Part shown: positions 57,442 through 64,000 of the stretch, one piece after another
Layout: every line of letters starts with the position of its first letter
Position numbering within the stretch: position 1 is the first letter of the stretch
NCBI RefSeq assembly: GCF_002897295.1
Contig: NZ_BEXF01000002.1
Span: forward strand, 429,222 to 493,221
Direction of reading: 5' to 3'
Source: Brevibacillus reuszeri
Lineage (GTDB): Bacteria; Bacillota; Bacilli; Brevibacillales; Brevibacillaceae
Length of the DNA stretch: 64,000 bases
Notes under the pieces: model-generated
What the model was told of the DNA's origin: nothing
The model's database searches: none
The model's input: the letters and a program-made list of their open reading frames with translations, nothing else
Position numbers and translations under genes: made by a program

Positions 57442-58560
57442 TTGTTTCTCAAGAACCTGTCGCTAACCAACTATCGCAATTACGAATCGTTGTCCCTGTC
57501 TTTTGATGGGCAGATTCAGCTGTTTATCGGCAATAACGCACAAGGGAAAACTAATGTTCTCGAATCCATATATGTTTTGGCTCTGGCCAAATCCCATCGT
57601 ACGCCCCGAGATAAGGAGCTGATCGGGTGGGAGGCTGATTATGCCGCTATCCGTAGCGATGTTCTTCGTCGCTACGGTTCTGTTCGTTTGGAGCTGCAGT
57701 TGACAGCGAAGGGAAAGCGGGCCAAAATCAACGGAATGGAGCAGCAGAAGCTTAGTGCCTATGTTGGAGCTTTGAATGTAGTCATGTTTGCCCCGGAGGA
57801 TTTGTCCATTGTAAAAGGAGCACCTGCTCAGCGCAGACGCTTTATTGATATGGAAATAGGACAGGTCTCACCGACATATCTATATTATTTGAGCAATTAC
57901 AACAAGGTGCTTGCCCAGCGGAATCAGCTATTGAAGGATTTAGGCATGAAAAAAAGTAACTCGCTGGAAATGCTGGCAATTTGGAATACCCAATTAGCTG
58001 ATTTAGCTGTAAAATTGTTACGAAAGCGTTTTGAGTTTATTCGTAAGCTGGAGACGTGGGCACAGGAAATCCACAGTGGCATTACCGATGGTAGGGAAAT
58101 GCTCTCTTTGCATTACGAAAACTCTTCGCCTGTTTCGGAAGAGATGTCGGCGGACCAGGCTGTTGATCAGCTATTGGCTGCTTATGAAGAGGTTCGGGAC
58201 CGAGAGATCATGCGGGGAAGCACCATGGTTGGGCCACACCGTGATGATTTTTCACTTAAAGTGAACGGCATGGATGTACAGACGTATGGCTCGCAGGGGC
58301 AACAGCGTACCAGCGCTCTGTCCATCAAATTGGCTGAAATTGAGCTGATAAAAGAAGAAGTGGGTGAATACCCGGTTCTTTTGTTGGATGATGTCTTGTC
58401 AGAGTTGGATGAACATCGACAAACCCTATTACTCGAAACCATCAAGGATCGGGTACAGACGTTTGTAAGCACAACGGGTGTGGAAGGCTTAAAGCATCAG
58501 GTTCTCCAGCAAGCCTCTCGTTTTTATGTGAAGGAAGGGAAAATCTCGGGAGAAAGGTAG
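57442..58560 (+). CDS. recF: DNA replication and repair protein RecF
   Basis: A 372-residue SMC-like ATPase: [16 protein letters not shown] (Walker A), [16 protein letters not shown] (signature) and [14 protein letters not shown] (Walker B). Acts at gaps with RecO and RecR. The start is a TTG at 57442 with GAGGAG upstream. Confidence 0.96.
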   Translation: MFLKNLSLTNYRNYESLSLSFDGQIQLFIGNNAQGKTNVLESIYVLALAKSHRTPRDKELIGWEADYAAIRSDVLRRYGSVRLELQLTAKGKRAKINGMEQQKLSAYVGALNVVMFAPEDLSIVKGAPAQRRRFIDMEIGQVSPTYLYYLSNYNKVLAQRNQLLKDLGMKKSNSLEMLAIWNTQLADLAVKLLRKRFEFIRKLETWAQEIHSGITDGREMLSLHYENSSPVSEEMSADQAVDQLLAAYEEVRDREIMRGSTMVGPHRDDFSLKVNGMDVQTYGSQGQQRTSALSIKLAEIELIKEEVGEYPVLLLDDVLSELDEHRQTLLLETIKDRVQTFVSTTGVEGLKHQVLQQASRFYVKEGKISGER

Positions 58561-58570
58561 GGGATCAGGG

Positions 58571-58855
58571 ATGTTTATTCACATTGGTGGAGATACTGTG
58601 GTGAGCACAAAGGAAGTCATTTCCATTCTGGATCATCAGACGGTGAAATCCTCGAAAATCAATAAGGCTTTCTTGCTTGAAAAACGGAAAACGGTTGTTG
58701 ATCATAGCGAGGAAGAAACCAAGTCGTATGTAATCACCCAAGACGCCATATACTGTTCACCTATTTCTTCTCTGACGCTAAAGCGACGCGCTCAGTTCGT
58801 GGACAGCTTGGATCAGGTTCCCTTAGTACAAGCTGAAGTGGAGGAGTTGAGTTAA
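58571..58855 (+). CDS. remB: extracellular matrix regulator RemB (YaaB)
   Basis: A 94-residue protein, MFIHIGGDTVVSTKEVISIL, DUF370 family. In Bacillus RemB supports biofilm matrix genes with RemA. It is between recF and gyrB as usual. Confidence 0.9.
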   Translation: MFIHIGGDTVVSTKEVISILDHQTVKSSKINKAFLLEKRKTVVDHSEEETKSYVITQDAIYCSPISSLTLKRRAQFVDSLDQVPLVQAEVEELS

Positions 58856-60784
<1,929 letters not shown>

Positions 60785-60796
60785 TCATGTACGAAG

Positions 60797-60852
60797 ACTC
60801 AGCTGTTCTAGCGGTGTATTCTGATACATGCTAGGATAGCTGAGTTTCTTTA
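60797..60852 (+). terminator. terminator of the gyrB operon
   Basis: ACTCAGCT-x-CTAGC pairs with GCTAG-x-AGCTGAGT, then TTTCTTTATT. Confidence 0.8.
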
Positions 60853-60914
60853 TTGTTATTTATGTATCTCTGAAATTTTTTCAGTTTTTCCGGATAAAAA
60901 AACGAAAAATTCTA

Positions 60915-60943
60915 TTGCAATGAAATAAAATCTATGCTAGATT
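60915..60943 (+). promoter_or_regulatory. promoter of the tRNA array
   Basis: TTGCAA at 60915, 17-base spacer, TAGATT at 60938; about 20 bases before the first tRNA. Confidence 0.6.
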
Positions 60944-60958
60944 ATAGATCTAGAAGGA

Positions 60959-61039
<81 letters not shown>

Positions 61040-61091
61040 TTTATCTCCCCTTACATAAGCAAAAAGAAAGTGTGTGGCAATTCCCTTTTAC

Positions 61092-61167
61092 GGGGCTGTA
61101 GCTCAGTTGGGAGAGCGCCTGCCTTGCAAGCAGGAGGTCATCGGTTCGATCCCGTTCAGCTCCACCA
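61092..61167 (+). tRNA. tRNA-Ala (TGC)
   Basis: 76 bases with encoded CCA; anticodon TGC in GCCTTGCAAGC. Confidence 0.97.
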
Positions 61168-61175
61168 CTTATTAT

Positions 61176-61251
61176 TCCTCGGTAGCTCAGTTGGTAGAGC
61201 AATCGGCTGTTAACCGATCGGTCGGCGGTTCGAGTCCGTCCCGAGGAGCCA
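61176..61251 (+). tRNA. tRNA-Asn (GTT)
   Basis: 76 bases with encoded CCA; anticodon GTT in GGCTGTTAACC. Confidence 0.97.
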
Positions 61252-61280
61252 CTTCTACACTTTTTGTAGCTTATAATCTT

Positions 61281-61354
61281 GGCCCGTTGGTGAAGCGGTT
61301 TAACACAGCAGCCTTTCACGCTGTCATACAGGGGTTCGAATCCCCTACGGGTCA
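61281..61354 (+). tRNA. tRNA-Glu (TTC), CCA not encoded
   Basis: Acceptor GGCCCGT / ACGGGTC with one G-T pair; anticodon TTC. After the discriminator A the DNA reads CCT, so the last A of CCA must be added by tRNA nucleotidyltransferase. Confidence 0.92.
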
Positions 61355-61407
61355 CCTATAGTACCCTGATCTGTAAATGAATTAATCTTTTATTCATTTA
61401 AGTTGAC

Positions 61408-61462
61408 GGGGCCCCCACAAAGTATTCGGTGTTGCTACAATGCTTCACTTCACTTTGTGGGG
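61408..61462. repeat. tRNA-spacer repeat, copy 1 (inverted)
   Basis: Reverse complement of the unit at 62289 and 62528: CACTTCACTTTGTGGGG and the GGGGCCCCCAC end are shared. Lies between tRNA-Glu and tRNA-Val. Confidence 0.7.
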
Positions 61463-61468
61463 TGTTTT

Positions 61469-61544
61469 GGAGGCTTAGCTCAGCTGGGAGAGCATCTGCC
61501 TTACAAGCAGAGGGTCGGCGGTTCGATCCCGTCAGCCTCCACCA
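61469..61544 (+). tRNA. tRNA-Val (TAC)
   Basis: 76 bases with encoded CCA; anticodon TAC in GCCTTACAAGC. Confidence 0.97.
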
Positions 61545-61568
61545 CTTTTACATTTTTTCAAATAGCAT

Positions 61569-61645
61569 GGAGCTGTGGTGAAGTTGGAGTTCACGCCGGT
61601 CTGTCACACCGGAGGTCGCGGGTTCGAGTCCCGTCAGCTCCGCCA
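61569..61645 (+). tRNA. tRNA-Asp (GTC)
   Basis: 77 bases with encoded CCA; anticodon GTC in GTCTGTCACAC. Confidence 0.97.
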
Positions 61646-61681
61646 TTCTTACTCAAGCAATGGTGGAACGAAAATGCTTGA

Positions 61682-61757
<76 letters not shown>

Positions 61758-61775
61758 TTTATAAAAATAAATCGC

Positions 61776-61851
61776 GCCGGTATAGCTCAATTGGTAGAGC
61801 ACCTGACTTGTAATCAGGGGGTTGTGGGTTCAAGTCCTATTGCCGGCACCA
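61776..61851 (+). tRNA. tRNA-Thr (TGT)
   Basis: 76 bases with encoded CCA; anticodon TGT in GACTTGTAATC. Confidence 0.97.
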
Positions 61852-61911
61852 CCAATTACCTTGGAAGTGATTTGTGCATCGCGTATGTACAATGCTCTTC
61901 TCGGAAATGAT

Positions 61912-61996
61912 GGGGAGATAGTGAAGTGGCTAAACACGGCAGACTGTAAATCTGCTCCCTCCGGGTTCGGCGGTTCGAATCCGTCTCTCCCCACCA
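61912..61996 (+). tRNA. tRNA-Tyr (GTA)
   Basis: 85 bases with encoded CCA and a long variable arm; anticodon GTA in GACTGTAAATC. Confidence 0.97.
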
Positions 61997-62014
61997 TCTT
62001 TACTTCATGGCTAT

Positions 62015-62089
62015 TGGGGTATAGCCAAGCGGTAAGGCAACGGACTTTGACTCCGTCATTCCTAGGTTCAAATCCTAGTACCCCAGCCA
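62015..62089 (+). tRNA. tRNA-Gln (TTG)
   Basis: 75 bases with encoded CCA; anticodon TTG in GACTTTGACTC. Confidence 0.97.
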
Positions 62090-62096
62090 TTTATGA

Positions 62097-62172
62097 GAGC
62101 CATTAGCTCAGTTGGTAGAGCATCTGACTTTTAATCAGAGGGTCGAAGGTTCGAGTCCTTCATGGCTCACCA
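62097..62172 (+). tRNA. tRNA-Lys (TTT)
   Basis: 76 bases with encoded CCA; anticodon TTT in GACTTTTAATC. Confidence 0.97.
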
Positions 62173-62198
62173 GTTTTTAAAAAGCCAAAACTTCAAAT

Positions 62199-62285
62199 GC
62201 GGTCATGGCGGAATTGGCAGACGCGCTAGATTCAGGTTCTAGTGGTGGCAACACCGTGGAGGTTCAAGTCCTCTTGACCGCACCA
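62199..62285 (+). tRNA. tRNA-Leu (CAG)
   Basis: 87 bases with encoded CCA and a long variable arm; anticodon CAG in GATTCAGGTTC. Confidence 0.97.
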
Positions 62286-62288
62286 TTA

Positions 62289-62350
62289 CCCCAAAAAAGT
62301 GAAGTGAACCGTTGTAGCGTACTCCGAGTACTTTTCGGGGACCCCACAAC
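62289..62350. repeat. tRNA-spacer repeat, copy 2
   Basis: AAAAGTGAAGTGAA, CGTTGTAGC, TCCGAGTACTTTTCGGGG and CCCCACAAC are shared with copy 3. CCCC-AAAA-GT at the start can pair with ACTTTT-GGGG. Confidence 0.75.
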
Positions 62351-62362
62351 TGATCAAAATAT

Positions 62363-62438
62363 GCGGACGTAGCTCAATTGGTAGAGCGTCGCCTTGCCAA
62401 GGCGAAGGTCGAGGGTTCGAGACCCTTCGTCCGCTCCA
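62363..62438 (+). tRNA. tRNA-Gly (GCC)
   Basis: 76 bases with encoded CCA; anticodon GCC in CCTTGCCAAGG. Confidence 0.97.
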
Positions 62439-62444
62439 TAACAT

Positions 62445-62521
62445 GTGCCCTTAGCTCAGCTGGATAGAGCGTTTGACTACGAATCAAAAGGTCGGGAGTT
62501 CGAATCTCTCAGGGCACGCCA
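62445..62521 (+). tRNA. tRNA-Arg (ACG)
   Basis: 77 bases with encoded CCA; anticodon ACG in GACTACGAATC, whose A34 would be inosine. Confidence 0.97.
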
Positions 62522-62527
62522 CTTTAC

Positions 62528-62587
62528 TCCCAAAAGTGAAGTGAAGCGTTGTAGCCTATTCCGAGTACTTTTCGGGGGCCCCACAAC
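62528..62587. repeat. tRNA-spacer repeat, copy 3
   Basis: Nearly identical to copy 2 in the same orientation, between tRNA-Arg and tRNA-Pro. Confidence 0.75.
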
Positions 62588-62597
62588 AAAATAAAAT

Positions 62598-62674
62598 CGG
62601 GAAGTAGCTCAGCTTGGTAGAGTACTTGGCTTGGGACCAAGGGGTCGCAGGTTCGAATCCTGTCTTCCCGACCA
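62598..62674 (+). tRNA. tRNA-Pro (TGG)
   Basis: 77 bases with encoded CCA; anticodon TGG in GGCTTGGGACC. Confidence 0.97.
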
Positions 62675-62692
62675 TGTTTTACAACTTGATAA

Positions 62693-62774
62693 GCCGGTGT
62701 GGCGGAATGGCAGACGCGCGCGACTCAAAATCGTGAGGGAAACCGTGGGGGTTCAAGTCCCTTCACCGGCACCA
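62693..62774 (+). tRNA. tRNA-Leu (CAA)
   Basis: 82 bases with encoded CCA and a long variable arm; anticodon CAA in GACTCAAAATC. Confidence 0.96.
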
Positions 62775-62781
62775 TATTTTT

Positions 62782-62855
62782 GCGGGTGTAGTTCAATGGT
62801 AGAACTCCAGCCTTCCAAGCTGGTCGCGTGGGTTCGATTCCCATCACCCGCTCCA
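62782..62855 (+). tRNA. tRNA-Gly (TCC)
   Basis: 74 bases with encoded CCA; anticodon TCC in CCTTCCAAG. Confidence 0.97.
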
Positions 62856-62864
62856 TTTTTTTGC

Positions 62865-62953
62865 GGAGGGATACCGAAGTGGTCATAACGGGGCGGTCTT
62901 GAAAACCGTTAGAGTGCAAGCTCACGCGGGTTCGAATCCTGCTCCCTCCGCCA
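62865..62953 (+). tRNA. tRNA-Ser (TGA)
   Basis: 89 bases with encoded CCA and a long variable arm; anticodon TGA in GTCTTGAAAAC. Confidence 0.97.
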
Positions 62954-62977
62954 CAATTTAATTCATCTACTGTTTTT

Positions 62978-63054
62978 GGCGGCGTAGCTCAGATGGCTAG
63001 AGCGTTCGGTTCATACCCGAAAGGTCGGGGGTTCGATCCCCTCCACCGCTACCA
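62978..63054 (+). tRNA. tRNA-Met (CAT), elongator type
   Basis: 77 bases with encoded CCA; anticodon CAT. The paired 1-72 position and GGCGGCG start mark it as the elongator, not the initiator. Position 6-67 is a C-A mismatch. Confidence 0.93.
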
Positions 63055-63055
63055 T

Positions 63056-63129
63056 AGGGGCATAGTTTAACGGTAGAACGAAGGTCTCCAAAACCTTTGG
63101 TGTGGGTTCGATTCCTACTGCCCCTGCCA
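63056..63129 (+). tRNA. tRNA-Trp (CCA)
   Basis: 74 bases with encoded CCA end; anticodon CCA in GTCTCCAAAAC. It follows tRNA-Met after one base. Confidence 0.97.
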
Positions 63130-63150
63130 AAGTTATATTTTATAAATCAT

Positions 63151-63227
63151 GGCGGTCGTGGCGAAGGGGTTAACGCACCGGATTGTGGCTCCGGCACTCG
63201 TGGGTTCAAGTCCCATCGATCGCCCCA
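63151..63227 (+). tRNA. tRNA-His (GTG)
   Basis: 77 bases with encoded CCA; anticodon GTG. The G at -1 pairs with C73, the identity element of tRNA-His. Confidence 0.97.
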
Positions 63228-63246
63228 TTTTTTTATAACCATATAT

Positions 63247-63320
63247 GTCTCAGTAGCTCAGCTGGATAGAGCATCCGCCTTCTAAGCGGACGGTCGGGAG
63301 TTCGAACCTCTCCTGAGACG
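63247..63320 (+). tRNA. tRNA-Arg (TCT), CCA not encoded
   Basis: Acceptor GTCTCAG / CTGAGAC with discriminator G followed by TTTT, so CCA is added later; anticodon TCT. Confidence 0.95.
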
Positions 63321-63328
63321 TTTTACAT

Positions 63329-63413
63329 GCGGTCGTGGTGGAATTGGCAGACACACCATCTTGAGGGGGTGGCGGGGCGACCCGTGCGAGTTCGAGTCTC
63401 GCCGACCGCACCA
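63329..63413 (+). tRNA. tRNA-Leu (GAG)
   Basis: 85 bases with encoded CCA and a long variable arm; anticodon GAG in TCTTGAGGGGG. Last tRNA of the array. Confidence 0.96.
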
Positions 63414-63416
63414 TTA

Positions 63417-63452
63417 AAAATTTCAATCGGATTTTTAATTTGATTGAAAAAG
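63417..63452 (+). terminator. possible end hairpin of the tRNA transcript
   Basis: TTTCAATC / GATTGAAA stem with a 14-base T-rich loop. There is no clear T-run after it, so termination may be weak and the tRNA transcript could run into the rRNA. Confidence 0.4.
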
Positions 63453-63455
63453 CAC

Positions 63456-63484
63456 TTGATTCTCTGGAATGTATGTGCTATATT
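63456..63484 (+). promoter_or_regulatory. rrn promoter P1
   Basis: TTGATT, 17-base spacer, TATATT. Confidence 0.8.
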
Positions 63485-63543
63485 AGAAATCTAGCCGATA
63501 ACGATAGAGATTTACCGAACGAAACATTATTTTCAAAAGGTGC

Positions 63544-63572
63544 TTGACTCGGTCGGGTGGATATAGTAAGAT
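63544..63572 (+). promoter_or_regulatory. rrn promoter P2
   Basis: TTGACT, 17-base spacer, TAAGAT, 88 bases after P1; tandem promoters are usual for rrn operons. Confidence 0.82.
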
Positions 63573-63609
63573 AAACATCTGCGCTTGAGATATTAGGCGC
63601 AAAACAAAA

Positions 63610-63621
63610 TGCTCTTTGAAA
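63610..63621 (+). promoter_or_regulatory. boxA-like antitermination element in the rrn leader
   Basis: TGCTCTTTGAAA matches the boxA consensus used by NusB-NusE complexes on rRNA transcripts. Confidence 0.7.
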
Positions 63622-63688
63622 ACTGAACAGCGAAAGCGTTAATGAGTCTATCATTAAATGATTTGCCAGCTTTGAACCAGTAACAAAC

Positions 63689-64000
63689 TTTATTGGAGAG
63701 TTTGATCCTGGCTCAGGACGAACGCTGGCGGCGTGCCTAATACATGCAAGTCGAGCGAGTCTCTTCGGAGGCTAGCGGCGGACGGGTGAGTAACACGTAG
63801 GCAACCTGCCTCTCAGACTGGGATAACATAGGGAAACTTATGCTAATACCGGATAGGTTTTTGGACCGCATGGTCCGAAAAGAAAAGATGGCTTCGGCTA
63901 TCACTGGGAGATGGGCCTGCGGCGCATTAGCTAGTTGGTGGGGTAACGGCCTACCAAGGCGACGATGCGTAGCCGACCTGAGAGGGTGACCGGCCACACT
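63689..64000 (+). rRNA. 16S ribosomal RNA, 5' part
   Basis: Begins TTTATTGGAGAGTTTGATCC, the usual 5' end with the 27F primer region; continues past the window. Contains GGCGGCGTGCCTAATACATG and GGCGGACGGGTGAGTAACAC. Confidence 0.98.

Noticed and set aside
62978..63054. Initiator tRNA-fMet
   Set aside because: The acceptor starts with a pairable GG rather than the initiator C1-A72 mismatch, so this is the elongator.
63737..63997. Minus-strand open frame inside 16S rRNA
   Set aside because: It is a shadow of the rRNA gene; the plus strand is clearly 16S.

Overview
The window looks like the replication-origin region of a spore-forming member of the Bacillales, most likely Brevibacillus or a close relative in the Paenibacillaceae. 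The assignment is an inference from gene order (rpmH-oriC-dnaA-dnaN-yaaA-recF-remB-gyrB, noc/parA/parB, walRKHIJ-htrC, rpsF-ssb-rpsR-yybS-gdpP-rplI-dnaC-purA), from spore genes (yyaC, a YjcZ-type miniprotein) and from an intermediate base composition. No database search was possible.

Layout. 0.15-1.2 kb: a family-4-like uracil-DNA glycosylase homologue. 1.3-4.05 kb: codB-codA cytosine salvage genes behind a PyrR-type attenuator. 4.15-11.8 kb: an accessory island downstream of rlmH. Three sites at 4.16, 7.35 and 11.79 kb share TTTCGC-N6-TTATGRT. The one at 11.79 kb is the 3' end of rlmH, the same place where staphylococcal SCC elements integrate. The sites cut the island into a 4.4-kb segment (sce7726-sce7725-RES operon plus a dead IS256-type transposase) and a 3.2-kb segment (an unknown 425-aa protein and a UPF0489 protein). 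No recombinase gene is present. 11.8-22.6 kb: rlmH, a CxxH/CxxC protein, htrC, the wal operon and an M23/G5/LysM cell-wall hydrolase. 22.7-31.4 kb: purA, dnaC, rplI, gdpP, yybS, rpsR, ssb, rpsF, ychF. 31.6-41.2 kb: mixed genes, including an exported PepF-type peptidase, a YjcZ miniprotein, an Ig-like exported protein, mscS, DUF3343, yyaC, a lipid kinase, DUF554 and a class V aminotransferase.

41.2-54 kb carries parB, parA, noc, mgtC, rsmG, mnmG, mnmE, jag, yidC, yidD, rnpA, an extra nucleotidyltransferase gene and rpmH, all on the minus strand. From oriC at 54 kb the genes switch to the plus strand: dnaA, dnaN, yaaA, recF, remB, gyrB. Transcription therefore mostly runs away from the origin on both sides. 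gyrA does not follow gyrB. Instead there is an array of 23 tRNA genes (60.96-63.41 kb), then two rrn promoters and the first 312 bases of a 16S rRNA gene.

The parts that most deserve attention are the rlmH-anchored island with its RES/sce7725/sce7726 operon, a dense DnaA-box cluster 20 kb from oriC (34.35-34.49 kb), the PyrR attenuator on codBA, and three copies of a hairpin-forming repeat in the tRNA spacers.
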